Source of the DNA: an uncultured Granulosicoccaceae bacterium
Lineage (GTDB): Bacteria > Pseudomonadota > Gammaproteobacteria > Granulosicoccales > Granulosicoccaceae
NCBI GenBank assembly: GCA_938035945.1
Contig: CALHOU010000038.1
Coordinates: 1 to 49,843 of the forward strand
Direction of reading: 5' to 3'
Length of the DNA: 49,843 nucleotides
Positions within the stretch are counted from its first letter, which is position 1; every line of letters starts with the position of its first letter. Under the pieces are notes generated by a model, which did no database searches, was not told where the DNA came from, and saw only the letters and a list, made by a program, of their open reading frames with translations. A program made the position numbers and the translations under genes. This document shows, one piece after another, positions 16,153 to 24,864 of this stretch.

Positions 16153-17931
16153 TTACACTTTAAAAATATCTTTGTTCGACCCGTACAGCTGCTCTATAAG
16201 ATTCTGATTGTTGGCGCGCAATGCGCGTTGATTCAGGCTGCCTTTCTCGGTCAGCTCGCCTTTGTCCAAGCTTGGTTCAACTGTAAGCACAATTGCGCGG
16301 CGAACACTACTCGCTGATCCGCCGTCCACCTGTGCAGCATTGTTTAAATGCGTTTGTAAAAGAGTTTGTAATTTTTGTACATCTATTTGTTGGGCAGAAT
16401 CTGAAAGCCAAAGTAGTGCACCTAGTTCTGCTTGGTTTTCGCCTACGATAACGGCATCGCGTAATAGTCCATCCATAGCGTCGACCAATTGTGCACGAAC
16501 GGCGCCTACGGTTACCCACGTGCCGGTGGAGAGTTTAAAATTTTCGGCTAAGCGGCCGTCGAAAAAGAAGCCGCGCGAAAAGTCGTTTGGGTTCGCTGGT
16601 CTTAAAGCATCACCCATGCAGTAAAAGCCGTCTTCATCAAACACTTCTGCCGTTTTAGCAGGTTCTTTATAATAACCCGGTGTAATGGATGGACCTTTTA
16701 AGCGCAGTTCGAGTTTGCCATCTTGCGGTACTAACTTCATGGTTAAGCCGCGCGAAGGCACGCCAACGTTTCCAGCAGTGGTTTCCCTTTCAGTCCAGGC
16801 AAGTGCAAAAGGCGCAGTTTCCGTTGAGCCTAATCCTGTCGCTAGCAGTATTGGCTTACCAGTAATGGCCTCACCAATCTCCAGCAAACGGTCCCAAGTA
16901 TGTTGGGCCATTCCGGCACCTGCATAAAACAGCATATCGAGCTTAGAATAAAATGTGTTAGCTAATGCTTCGTCTTTGTCTAGTACTTCGATTAATAAGT
17001 CGAAACCAATAGGTACCGTAAAGTAGAACGTACAGGCTATTTCGCGTAGGTTTCGTAAAGTTTCTTCGAACTTGTCGGCGACAGGACGGCCATCATCAAT
17101 GTAGTAGGTTCCACCGTTCGTTAACACCAAATAAAATGTTTTATTTCCTGCGGCTGTGTGATTCCACGGTAACCAGTCCAGTACGATAGGCGGTGTGTTT
17201 TCTAAGAACCGATAGCAGTCGCGCACCATGGCTTGCATCGAACACACCATAAGGTTTGTATTGATAACGGCTTTAGGTGAACCGGTTGAGCCTGAAGTAA
17301 ATAAGTATTTAACGACGGTATCTGTGTGGATTGTGTCTCGTGCTGCCAAAGCTTGATCAGGTGAATGCTGTAGCAAAGATGAAAATGTCTCGGCGTTTTC
17401 AACCGGATTGCTAACGTTGATGATCTTCGTATCGCGCTCACACAACACCTCAAGTGCTGCTGCGAAGGTTTCACCATTATCAGCGAATATAGCACCTGGT
17501 TTTAGTAGTGTGACGATGGCTTTGGCTTTTGTTGAATCTTTTGACAACAAGGAATAGGCTGGCGATATTGGAGCGTACGGTATGCCAACATAGGCGCAGG
17601 CTACCCCGAGTAACGCGTGTTCCAGACTATTTTCGGACAAAATAAGCAGCGGTTTATTTGGGCCTAAGCCCATCTTTAGCAGTGCTGATCCAATTGACTG
17701 TGCACTGTTGCGTGCTTCTTCGTAACTGATTTTATTCCATTCGCCCGTATCATCCCGTCGTGCTATCCAAGTACGTTGCGGCTGCTCGTTTGCCCATTTG
17801 TCTAGATAATCTGCGATGGTGGGTAAATACGCAGGCAGCTCATCTACTTGACGCATGAGAACAGTGCCATCAGCTGCGTGTTCGTAGAAAAAGGATGGAT
17901 TCCAAAACTTAAGCGGTGTCGCTGTCGTCAT
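16153..17931 (-). CDS. Feruloyl-CoA synthase-type AMP-forming CoA ligase
   Basis: ANL-superfamily ligase of 592 residues. Motifs: P-loop YLFTSGSTGSPKAV (A3, near residue 212), GLGSTETAP (A5, near 385), FYCMGDALR (A7) and DGRLAENFKLSTGTWV (A8). The opening LPAYLPTIADYLDKWA and the GLGSTETAP form resemble the bacterial feruloyl-CoA synthase group rather than plant-type 4CL. It would activate a hydroxycinnamate with ATP and CoA. In the C-terminal region a Lys within LTEKGSLNQRA may be the adenylation lysine. It is transcribed away from the SDR-to-dehydrogenase operon across a 120-bp gap that holds a perfect palindrome. Exact substrate range is unproven. Confidence 0.85.
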   Translation of the reverse strand: MTTATPLKFWNPSFFYEHAADGTVLMRQVDELPAYLPTIADYLDKWANEQPQRTWIARRDDTGEWNKISYEEARNSAQSIGSALLKMGLGPNKPLLILSENSLEHALLGVACAYVGIPYAPISPAYSLLSKDSTKAKAIVTLLKPGAIFADNGETFAAALEVLCERDTKIINVSNPVENAETFSSLLQHSPDQALAARDTIHTDTVVKYLFTSGSTGSPKAVINTNLMVCSMQAMVRDCYRFLENTPPIVLDWLPWNHTAAGNKTFYLVLTNGGTYYIDDGRPVADKFEETLRNLREIACTFYFTVPIGFDLLIEVLDKDEALANTFYSKLDMLFYAGAGMAQHTWDRLLEIGEAITGKPILLATGLGSTETAPFALAWTERETTAGNVGVPSRGLTMKLVPQDGKLELRLKGPSITPGYYKEPAKTAEVFDEDGFYCMGDALRPANPNDFSRGFFFDGRLAENFKLSTGTWVTVGAVRAQLVDAMDGLLRDAVIVGENQAELGALLWLSDSAQQIDVQKLQTLLQTHLNNAAQVDGGSASSVRRAIVLTVEPSLDKGELTEKGSLNQRALRANNQNLIEQLYGSNKDIFKV

Positions 17932-18002
17932 CGTGCAACCTTTTAAATGAGTAAGTATGCGGCATCAGCTTGTGTGCCGACAAGGGAATTGTCGCCGCTG
18001 CG

Positions 18003-18029
18003 ATTATTGTTATACAATATAACAATAAT
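18003..18029. promoter_or_regulatory. Perfect 12-bp inverted repeat, probable MarR/CouR-type operator
   Basis: ATTATTGTTATA (18003-18014) and its exact complement TATAACAATAAT (18018-18029) flank the centre CAA. It lies in the 120-bp gap between the divergent ligase and SDR genes, 22 bp before the SDR ATG, over the expected promoters. The operon encodes a MarR regulator, whose family binds such AT-rich palindromes as dimers and is often released by an aroyl-CoA ligand. Pairing with that regulator is inferred. Confidence 0.7.
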
Positions 18030-18051
18030 TTCTGAAAAGAAAAACGACGTT

Positions 18052-18813
18052 ATGAAGATTGAAGGCTTAACGGCTATCGTTTCAGGTGGTGCGAGTGGTC
18101 TGGGTGAGGCAAGTGCCCGTCACTTTGCTAATGCTGGTGCGCGTGTCGCCATTTTGGATTTTGATGAAAAAAAAGCACAAGCAGTAGCAGCTGATATTGA
18201 TGGTATAGCCGTACAAGTAGATGTGAGCGACGAGCGTGCTGTGCACGCAGCGGTTGCAAAAGTGAACAGTGAGCTAGGTGCTGCCAGGATTGCCGTAAGC
18301 TGTGCTGGCATTGGACTGGCTGCACGTATTGTCGGACGGGAAGGTAAACCTTCCTTCGACGTATTTCAACGCACGCTCAATGTAAATTTGTTTGGCACGT
18401 ATAACTTAATGACCCATGCCGCCGCTTCAATGATGGAACTTGAACCTCTAACCGATGGTGAACGTGGGGTTATTATTAACACATCAAGCGTAGCGTATGA
18501 AGATGGTCAGTTAGGGCAGTCAGCTTATGCTGCATCCAAAGGCGCGATCGCCTCTATGTGTTTACCCGCAGCTCGTGAATTTGCTCGAGCCGGTGTGCGG
18601 GTTGTCGCTATAGCTCCAGGATTATTTAAAACACCGATGATGGAAGGTCTGCCTGAAGAGGTGACAGACAAAATTACAGCGGATATTCCATTTCCTGCTC
18701 GTCTTGGTGATCCTCGTGAATATGCCATGATGGCCGAACATATTGTTACTAATCCATTCTTAAATGGAACAACCATTCGACTGGACGGCGCTGTTCGTCT
18801 TCCTCCACGATAA
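18052..18813 (+). CDS. Short-chain dehydrogenase, 3-hydroxyacyl-CoA type
   Basis: SDR of 253 residues. The Rossmann motif SGGASGLG sits at residues 10-17, an acidic residue ends strand beta-2 (AILDFDE) and favours NAD+, and the catalytic Ser/Tyr/Lys are in NTSSVAYEDGQLGQSAYAASK. Length and the long GREGKPSFDVFQRTLNVNLFG segment resemble 3-hydroxyacyl-CoA dehydrogenase type-2 (HSD10-like) enzymes. In this operon it would oxidise the 3-hydroxy-3-arylpropionyl-CoA made by the crotonase to the beta-keto thioester. The start is ATG 18052, downstream of the palindrome; a longer open frame from 17947 would run through the operator and is rejected. Confidence 0.87.
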   Translation: MKIEGLTAIVSGGASGLGEASARHFANAGARVAILDFDEKKAQAVAADIDGIAVQVDVSDERAVHAAVAKVNSELGAARIAVSCAGIGLAARIVGREGKPSFDVFQRTLNVNLFGTYNLMTHAAASMMELEPLTDGERGVIINTSSVAYEDGQLGQSAYAASKGAIASMCLPAAREFARAGVRVVAIAPGLFKTPMMEGLPEEVTDKITADIPFPARLGDPREYAMMAEHIVTNPFLNGTTIRLDGAVRLPPR

Positions 18814-18825
18814 GAGTTTACTTTT

Positions 18826-19596
18826 ATGTCAACTGACATGCTCAAAATAGAAGTGGTGGATCAAGTTGCCACGTTAACTATGAATCGCCCAGATAAGCGT
18901 AATGCGATGTGCGAAGAGTTGCTTGAAGGCATTGATGCATTTTTCTCAAACCCACCCGATGAAGTTCGAGTTGTTATTTTAACCGGAACCGAAGGTCATT
19001 ATTGTTCAGGTTTGGATTTATCAGAACATGTGCATAGATCAGCCGAGGATAATCTATATCACTCGCGCAGTTGGCACAGTGTTATGGAAAAAATCCAGTT
19101 AGGCGGATTGGCAGTGGTTTCTGCCATGTACGGTGCTGTGATCGGCGGTGGATTAGAATTAGCAGCGTCTACGCATGTGCGCATTGCAGAACCTTCCACC
19201 ATATTCCAACTACCGGAAGGGAGGCGTGGTATTTTTGTAGGCGGAGGCGCAACCGCGCACGTTGGCCGCATACTTGGTGCTGATCGCATGACTGAGATGA
19301 TGCTAACCGGTCGAAAATACAATGCCGCTGAAGCGCTTGCCTTAGGACTTACACATTATTCTGTTGGTGAAGGCGAGGCCTTGGAATTTGCGCAAAAGCT
19401 TGCTGGTAAAATTGCGAGAAACGCACCGCTTTCCAACTACCTCATGATTCAGTCAATCGCGCGTATTAGTGACATGTCTAGATCTGATGGGTTGTTTACA
19501 GAATCACTAGCTGCGGCCTTGTCACAAACCACACCCGATGCGCAAGAAGGTTTAAAAGCATTTCTTGAAAAGCGCGCACCGGTGTTCCGGAAATAA
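18826..19596 (+). CDS. Enoyl-CoA hydratase/crotonase family protein
   Basis: Crotonase of 256 residues. Oxyanion-hole segments are HYCSGLDLSEH (near residue 63) and GAVIGGGLELA (near 103). Both acidic residues used by classical hydratases are present: Glu in GGGLELA and Glu in QLPEGRRGIF. It is therefore likely to hydrate an aryl-propenoyl-CoA to the 3-hydroxy thioester. A hydratase-lyase (FCHL/Ech, giving the aldehyde plus acetyl-CoA) is the main alternative, but the adjacent dehydrogenase and CouO-like hydrolase favour simple hydration. It begins 12 bp after the SDR and ends one base before the MarR gene. Confidence 0.87.
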   Translation: MSTDMLKIEVVDQVATLTMNRPDKRNAMCEELLEGIDAFFSNPPDEVRVVILTGTEGHYCSGLDLSEHVHRSAEDNLYHSRSWHSVMEKIQLGGLAVVSAMYGAVIGGGLELAASTHVRIAEPSTIFQLPEGRRGIFVGGGATAHVGRILGADRMTEMMLTGRKYNAAEALALGLTHYSVGEGEALEFAQKLAGKIARNAPLSNYLMIQSIARISDMSRSDGLFTESLAAALSQTTPDAQEGLKAFLEKRAPVFRK

Positions 19597-19597
19597 T

Positions 19598-20068
19598 ATG
19601 ACAAACATTGAGGCGCAGCATAGCAGGGCAGATTCGTTTAATTCCGAAACCTTAGATAGATTCATTGGTTATCACATGAAACGTGCTTTTAATGTGGTGC
19701 AAGCTGATCTATCCAGAACGTTAACCGAGTTTGACTTGCGTATGCTTACCTACACAGCTTTGGTCTTGATCGTTGATAATCCTAATTTAAGTCAAAGCAA
19801 ACTTGCCGCTGCGATGGATATAGAGCGAGCGAATCTTGTGGTCATTGTCGATGAGTTGGAGCAACGTGAGTTAATTGTTCGAGATCGTGTTCCAACTGAC
19901 CGACGTGCCTATGCGTTAAACGCAACCTTAAGCGGGCGCCGTCTATGTAAAAAAGCGGTTGCAGCGGTGGTTGCGCATGAGTCGAAACTATTTTCTGCTA
20001 TGAGCAAGAAAGCTAAAACAATGCTGATTAATACTCTGTCTGATTTTCAAAAAAGTCAGCGCGTTTAA
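19598..20068 (+). CDS. MarR-family transcriptional regulator
   Basis: Regulator of 156 residues. It shows the winged-helix order: NLSQSKLAAAMDIERANLVV (helices 3-4, near residues 67-87), recognition-helix end VDELEQRELI, and a wing with RDRVPTDRRAYAL, where the DRR motif is a MarR hallmark. The flanking helices make the dimer. The start ATG 19598 is one base after the crotonase stop, so it is co-translated. It likely represses this operon and the ligase through the palindrome at 18003-18029 and responds to a pathway CoA thioester, as reported for CouR/FerR-type regulators. Confidence 0.88.
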   Translation: MTNIEAQHSRADSFNSETLDRFIGYHMKRAFNVVQADLSRTLTEFDLRMLTYTALVLIVDNPNLSQSKLAAAMDIERANLVVIVDELEQRELIVRDRVPTDRRAYALNATLSGRRLCKKAVAAVVAHESKLFSAMSKKAKTMLINTLSDFQKSQRV

Positions 20069-20084
20069 CAGGACTATAATTCGA

Positions 20085-20960
20085 ATGATAGATATCACGA
20101 ATATCCGCGCGCTAGATATACACACGCATGCTGAAGAGCCTTGCGGCTGTCATCCTGATGATGGCTACGATGATCTGCAATCTACCATGGCAAGTTATTT
20201 TCGGGCACCTTGGAAACACCCACCAACCATTGCTGAAACTGCTGCCCATTATCGTGAACAGAACATAGCCGCCGTTATATTCCCGGTTGATGCGGAGCGG
20301 GAAACTGGTTACCGCCGGTATTCAAACGATGAAGTGGCAGAAATTGTTGCGCAAAATTCTGATGTGTTAATTCAGTTTGCATCGATTGACCCTTGGAAAG
20401 GTAAAATGGCTATCAGAGAAGCGCGGCGTCTGATTCAAGACTATAAAGTTAAAGGTTTTAAGTTTCATCCAACTATGCAAGGTTTTTTTGCCAATGATCG
20501 AATGGCTTATCCGTTTTATGAAGTGCTGGAGGAGGAGGGATGCATTGCGTTGTTTCATACTGGCCAAACCGGCGTAGGTTCGGGCATGCCCGGAGGTAAT
20601 GGTATGCGGCTTAAGTATTCCAACCCCATGTACATGGATGATGTTGCAGTTGACTTTCCCGATTTAAAAATAGTGTTGGCTCATCCGAGTTTTCCGTGGC
20701 AAGAAGAAGCCTTGGCTGTAGCGCAGCATAAGCCGAATGTCTATATTGATTTGTCGGGTTGGTCGCCTAAATATTTTCCACCCATTCTCGTTCGTTACTG
20801 CAATTCTATTTTGCGAAGAAAAGTGCTGTTCGGTTCAGATTGGCCAATGATTACGCCGGAGCGTTGGTTAAGTGATTTTGAAAAAATTGGAATCAAAGAT
20901 GAATTACGTGAAGATATAGTCAAGAACAATGCAGCACGTTTACTCGGGTTAATGGACTAA
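20085..20960 (+). CDS. Metal-dependent amidohydrolase, CouO-like beta-ketoacyl-CoA hydrolase candidate
   Basis: Amidohydrolase-2 family protein of 291 residues. The metal-binding HxH is at H13/H15 (DIHTHAEEP). GFKFHPTMQ, ALFHTGQTG and VLAHPSFPW supply further ligands or acid/base residues, and GSDWPM carries the conserved Asp252. In Rhodococcus jostii RHA1, CouO of this superfamily removes acetyl-CoA from 4-hydroxyphenyl-beta-ketoacyl-CoA in place of a thiolase, and needs a comparably placed Asp (D257). The same gene set around it here (ligase, hydratase, SDR, MarR) supports that role. Alternative: an aromatic decarboxylase of the ACMSD/resorcylate group. Function is inferred from context. 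Confidence 0.8.
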   Translation: MIDITNIRALDIHTHAEEPCGCHPDDGYDDLQSTMASYFRAPWKHPPTIAETAAHYREQNIAAVIFPVDAERETGYRRYSNDEVAEIVAQNSDVLIQFASIDPWKGKMAIREARRLIQDYKVKGFKFHPTMQGFFANDRMAYPFYEVLEEEGCIALFHTGQTGVGSGMPGGNGMRLKYSNPMYMDDVAVDFPDLKIVLAHPSFPWQEEALAVAQHKPNVYIDLSGWSPKYFPPILVRYCNSILRRKVLFGSDWPMITPERWLSDFEKIGIKDELREDIVKNNAARLLGLMD

Positions 20961-20970
20961 CGGCGGTTGA

Positions 20971-22509
20971 ATGAAACTCTATAGCGCACCCGTTGAAGAT
21001 ATCCTTTTTTCGCTCAACGCAGCAGTGGGTTCGCAAGCACCAAGTCATTGGGACGCAGCGCAGTGCGCTGACATTCTAGGACATTTTGCTAATTTTGTTG
21101 AGAGTGAAATTGCACCGTTGGATGAGCCTGGTGATGAACAAGGTTGTGCTTTAAGTGCAGATGGTGTGCGTATGCCGGATGGTTTTAAAGCAGCATACAC
21201 CGCGCTGGCTCACGGTGGATGGCAAGGTTTAACTGCACCCGAATTGTATGGCGGCATGGATCAAAATGCGCTAGTAGCGGCTGCTGTATCCGAAGTTTTC
21301 GCCGGTGCTAACCACTCAATGCAAATGGTTTGTAATTTGGTGCCGGGCGCGATTTCAACATTGTTGCGATATGGAACAAAAGATCAGCAGCAAACGTGGG
21401 TACCGCGTCTGGCGGCTGGCGTTGCATTATCAACCATGTGTCTAACCGAACCTGATGCGGGTTCTGATCTTTCCCGTATACGTACCCAGGCCAGAGTCGA
21501 CGTGCACGGGTGGCGCATTCATGGAGAAAAGATATTCATTTCAGGCGGGGATCAGGATCTTTCGGAAGATATTCTGCATTTGGTTTTAGCTCGAAGTGGC
21601 GAGCCGGATTCAGGTGTGAAAGGCTTGTCGCTATTTATATGTTCGAAATCAGAAAGTGGCGATTCGATTAAAGTTTCTCGTATTGAACGTAAGCTTGGTT
21701 TGCATGCATCGCCAACCTGTCAGTTAACGTTTACCGACGCACCGGCACAATTAATTGGTGACGAGGGAGACGGTTTGAAAGCTATGTTCACACTCATGAA
21801 TCACGCAAGAATTGATGTGTCGTTACAAGGCGTGGCACACGCAGCGCGTGCGTGTGATATTGCTAATAGCTATGCAATGCAACGTTCGCAAGGACGAAAA
21901 GTTGATGGTGCGCCGGCTATGTTAAGTGATCACGCCGATGTGCGTCGCATGCTAGATGAACAACGTAGCTTGAGCCTAGGTGCTAGATGCATGGCACATA
22001 TAACGCTTGTGGAGTTAGTTAAAAACGATCGTCCGGCATTGGTTGATTTTTTAACTCCTGTGTGTAAAGTTTTTTGCACAGAAGCCGGGATCAGGTCGGC
22101 GGACTTAGGTATACAAATACTAGGTGGGTACGGGTATATAAGCGAGTACCGAGTTTCTCAGACCTGGCGCGATGCAAGAATTACGGCTATCTACGAAGGT
22201 GCCAACGGAATACACGAAGCTGCCATTGCAACCCGTGGTTTACGTACGCTCGGCGGGCGTGGCGCGGATGAGTTTGATGAATTAATTACCGAATTAACTA
22301 GTAATAATAAGTCTGTTTGTGCGCTACAAGATCGCTGGCGATTCGAGCGTGATGAAATTATGAAATTAGATGACCCGTCTGCGCACGCCCACGCGTTCGC
22401 TCAACTCACTTGTGAGTTGTTCTTTCAAGCAGCCTGGGTAAGGCTCAACAGTGTTAGCGATGACGTAGAAATTTCCCGTTTGCTTAGAGGCGTTCTTCTG
22501 CGCGCCTAA
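20971..22509 (+). CDS. Acyl-CoA dehydrogenase, probable arylpropionyl-CoA type
   Basis: FAD-dependent acyl-CoA dehydrogenase of 512 residues. The FAD/substrate stretch MCLTEPDAGSDLSRIRTQA lies near residue 155. GLHASPTCQLTFTDAP and LGIQILGGYGY are family motifs, and the catalytic base is Glu409 in IYEGANGIHEAA. It is longer than short-chain enzymes (about 380 aa) and closer to the DmdC-like group. As last gene of the operon, 10 bp after the amidohydrolase, it would desaturate a saturated arylpropionyl-CoA (for example dihydrocoumaroyl-CoA) and feed it into the crotonase step. Thus phenylpropanoids as well as propenoids could enter. Confidence 0.86.
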   Translation: MKLYSAPVEDILFSLNAAVGSQAPSHWDAAQCADILGHFANFVESEIAPLDEPGDEQGCALSADGVRMPDGFKAAYTALAHGGWQGLTAPELYGGMDQNALVAAAVSEVFAGANHSMQMVCNLVPGAISTLLRYGTKDQQQTWVPRLAAGVALSTMCLTEPDAGSDLSRIRTQARVDVHGWRIHGEKIFISGGDQDLSEDILHLVLARSGEPDSGVKGLSLFICSKSESGDSIKVSRIERKLGLHASPTCQLTFTDAPAQLIGDEGDGLKAMFTLMNHARIDVSLQGVAHAARACDIANSYAMQRSQGRKVDGAPAMLSDHADVRRMLDEQRSLSLGARCMAHITLVELVKNDRPALVDFLTPVCKVFCTEAGIRSADLGIQILGGYGYISEYRVSQTWRDARITAIYEGANGIHEAAIATRGLRTLGGRGADEFDELITELTSNNKSVCALQDRWRFERDEIMKLDDPSAHAHAFAQLTCELFFQAAWVRLNSVSDDVEISRLLRGVLLRA

Positions 22510-22528
22510 GGCCAGTTGGTATAAAACG

Positions 22529-23470
22529 CTACGGTCGAAAGTATTTTATACACGCCGGGCGTACTCTCTCCCATGCTTCATCATAAGAATCCACGATTGC
22601 CTTTGGCAGTGGATCGGCTAGCATTGCTTGTAGATTCTGCGAAAGGTGACCAATAGAACTAGCGCCAAGAATTACAGCGTTGTCTGATTTCATTGAGCTT
22701 AAAACCGAATGATGAACCAGCCAACGAATTGCGGCTTCGGCAGGAGCAATATCATTTTCCTTACAAGTCGCCGAAACTTTGTTTATCACATCAAAATAAC
22801 TTGGCTTCCAATAACGGTCTTGATAGCCATCAAAGGTAGCGAATCGGCCATCTCTGGGCATTGCATCAATGCTTTGATGTTTGCCTGAAAGCATCCCTCC
22901 CGCGAGAGGATTGTAAACATAGAAAGCGATGTCGTAGTTAATGAGACATTGAAATAGCTCCCGTTCAACATCTCGGGTTAGGGCGTTGTACATACCCTGA
23001 TATACGGAGGGTTGCAGCCAGCCTTCGCGTTTACAAATTTCAGATATTTCTGCTACCTGCCATGCGGCGTAGTTGCTTAACCCAAATCGTTTAAATTTAT
23101 CTTGGCCGTGTAGCTCAGCGACTTTTTCTAGTGTGCTATAAATCGGGGTGTTTAAGTCTGGAGCGTGTAAATAAAACAGATCAATAGCGTCGGTGTTTAA
23201 GCGATCTAAAGATGTGTTTAGCTGATGTTCGACCGATGCCGGTGTTAAGCCTTCTGCTACCCATGGATTAGCCTTACCAGCAATAAGCTTTGTGTTTATC
23301 AAGCCTTCACTATTCAGCTCACCAAGCAGCGTTTCGGTTTTTCCTTTGTTGTAAACGTACGCCGTGTCCAATTCGGTATGGCCGAGCTCCTCAAAAGCTG
23401 CAATCATTTCACCGGCTGTTGATTTATCAACCTGATCACTAAACGTCATCGTGCCGAGTATTGTTTTCAT
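22529..23470 (-). CDS. Aldo/keto reductase (AKR7-like)
   Basis: AKR barrel protein of 313 residues. The catalytic tetrad is visible: Asp and Tyr in LDTAYVYNKG, Lys in IAGKANPW and His in LFYLHAPD. The opening MKTILGTMTFSDQV and VYQGMYNALTRDVERELF resemble aflatoxin-aldehyde-reductase-type AKR7. These NADPH enzymes reduce aldehydes or ketones. ATG 23470 has GAAGGTAA about 8 bp upstream and is preferred over a 20-residue longer frame. It is the last gene of the minus-strand block and converges on the acyl-CoA dehydrogenase; the substrate is unknown. Confidence 0.85.
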   Translation of the reverse strand: MKTILGTMTFSDQVDKSTAGEMIAAFEELGHTELDTAYVYNKGKTETLLGELNSEGLINTKLIAGKANPWVAEGLTPASVEHQLNTSLDRLNTDAIDLFYLHAPDLNTPIYSTLEKVAELHGQDKFKRFGLSNYAAWQVAEISEICKREGWLQPSVYQGMYNALTRDVERELFQCLINYDIAFYVYNPLAGGMLSGKHQSIDAMPRDGRFATFDGYQDRYWKPSYFDVINKVSATCKENDIAPAEAAIRWLVHHSVLSSMKSDNAVILGASSIGHLSQNLQAMLADPLPKAIVDSYDEAWERVRPACIKYFRP

Positions 23471-23558
23471 TTGTCGATTACCTTCTCTTTTTTCGCGTAA
23501 AAACGCGTTGTAAGCACGAGAATACGCCATTATCGAAGCGAATATGTAGAAAAATCAG

Positions 23559-24860
23559 TTAGCTATGGTGGTCCGACCCCAGCAATTTTTCGATGGGTTG
23601 GGCGAAGTTTAGTAGGCTTAGATCGTGACCGGCGCAGGCCGTTAGCATCACGCCGATGGTGTTGCCGTTGTGCGTGTATGGCAACGAAATACTACAGCAA
23701 TCCATAACGTTACCGGCAGACGTGTTACGAAGCACTTGAACGTTAATCCGGGAGTATTCGTCATCGTCTTGCATCGATGCAAAGGTCGGTGGCAATATGG
23801 AAACTGTTGGTAGCAGCATAATTTTACTACCGAGCTCGCTTCGGTACTGTTGAATAAGCTTATCTCGTTGATTTAAGGTTTTTCGGTAAGACACCGCATC
23901 AACTTCATCGGCTCGACCCATACGTGTTGGACCGCTTATGCGTCGATCCATGATGTCTCTTTGGTTTTGATACGCGTCGTCGTATTCTGCCCGCGATTCC
24001 ACAGAGGCAAAATGCCAGAGTGGGAATGATTTAAGCCGTTCAAGGCTTTCAAAGTGCTGCTCTTTTATTGCATAAGCTTGATCTTGCAGTGTTTGTACTG
24101 CCTGTTCAAATGCGACTTTTACGGGTTCTTGCAATTCATCCAAACCAAAATTAGAAGGGATTAGAAACTCTGGCTCTACAGCTACTCCAGAATCACCAGT
24201 ACCGTTAGACATTGCTTTATAGGCAAGCTCGCACTCGATAACGGTTTTGGCCATCGGGCCAACACTGTCCAATGTGACTGACAAGGCTTTGCAACCTTCT
24301 CGCGACACTGTGCTTTGAGTTGGCTTGAACCCGACAATGCCGTTGAAGGCTGCGGGAATTCTTAGCGAACCACCAGTGTCTGAACCAATGGCGATATCTG
24401 CAATACCTTGCGCAACTGATACGGCGCCGCCTGATGTCGAACCACCGGGTATACAGCCGGGTGTGATCGCGTTTTCAGGTGTGCCGTAGTGCGGGTTCAA
24501 GCCTAAACCTGAGAAGGCAATCTCTGTCATATTGGTATGCCCGAGTAACACGCAACCAGCTTCACGGAGTTGCTTTATTGGTGGGGCGTCAGTTTGGGCC
24601 GGTTGATCGTTGGCCATAAACCTTGTACCCGCTTTGGTGACATAGCCCTGAACATCAAACAGATTTTTAACCGACACGATAGCGCCGCACAACGGTGACT
24701 CTGTGTGATTAGCCAAGTCGTCTAACTGCAACTTGGCATCATCGAAAAACGTTTCAATAAAAATATGGCGCAGCGAAGATTCATCCGCGTCAACTCTTTT
24801 TACAACTTCTTTTAATCGAGGTGCTGCGGTATTTATTGACCATGGAAGTTGTTGTGGCAT
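23559..24860 (-). CDS. Amidase-signature family amidohydrolase
   Basis: AS-family hydrolase of 433 residues. The Ser-cisSer-Lys triad is recognisable: K65 (SVKNLF), S141 in PGGSTSGGA and nucleophile S165 in SDTGGSLRIP, with the usual 24-residue gap. It would cleave a carboxamide or N-acyl bond; it lacks the tRNA-transamidation context of GatA. It starts 4 bp after the LysR stop, so the two are one unit. Odd feature: the last six codons (GSDHHS and TAA) are formed by a REP-like repeat core at 23566-23582, suggesting that the original C-terminus was replaced or extended by repeat insertion. Confidence 0.88.
   Translation of the reverse strand: MPQQLPWSINTAAPRLKEVVKRVDADESSLRHIFIETFFDDAKLQLDDLANHTESPLCGAIVSVKNLFDVQGYVTKAGTRFMANDQPAQTDAPPIKQLREAGCVLLGHTNMTEIAFSGLGLNPHYGTPENAITPGCIPGGSTSGGAVSVAQGIADIAIGSDTGGSLRIPAAFNGIVGFKPTQSTVSREGCKALSVTLDSVGPMAKTVIECELAYKAMSNGTGDSGVAVEPEFLIPSNFGLDELQEPVKVAFEQAVQTLQDQAYAIKEQHFESLERLKSFPLWHFASVESRAEYDDAYQNQRDIMDRRISGPTRMGRADEVDAVSYRKTLNQRDKLIQQYRSELGSKIMLLPTVSILPPTFASMQDDDEYSRINVQVLRNTSAGNVMDCCSISLPYTHNGNTIGVMLTACAGHDLSLLNFAQPIEKLLGSDHHS
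23566..23582. repeat. REP-like repeat family 2, core inside the amidase 3' end
   Basis: TGGTGGTCCGACCCC at 23566-23580 is the inverted family-2 core (GGGGTCGGACCACCA). It is read in frame as the terminal residues of the amidase. The extended blocks of copies A and B are not seen here. Confidence 0.6.
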
Positions 24861-24864
24861 GATA

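Noticed and set aside
17947-18051. Longer N-terminus for the SDR
   Set aside because: It would translate through the palindromic operator; the Rossmann motif is correctly placed from ATG 18052.
18826-19596. Crotonase as a feruloyl-CoA hydratase-lyase with an adjacent vanillin dehydrogenase
   Set aside because: No aldehyde dehydrogenase is in the cluster, and the SDR plus CouO-like hydrolase fit hydration and deacetylation better.
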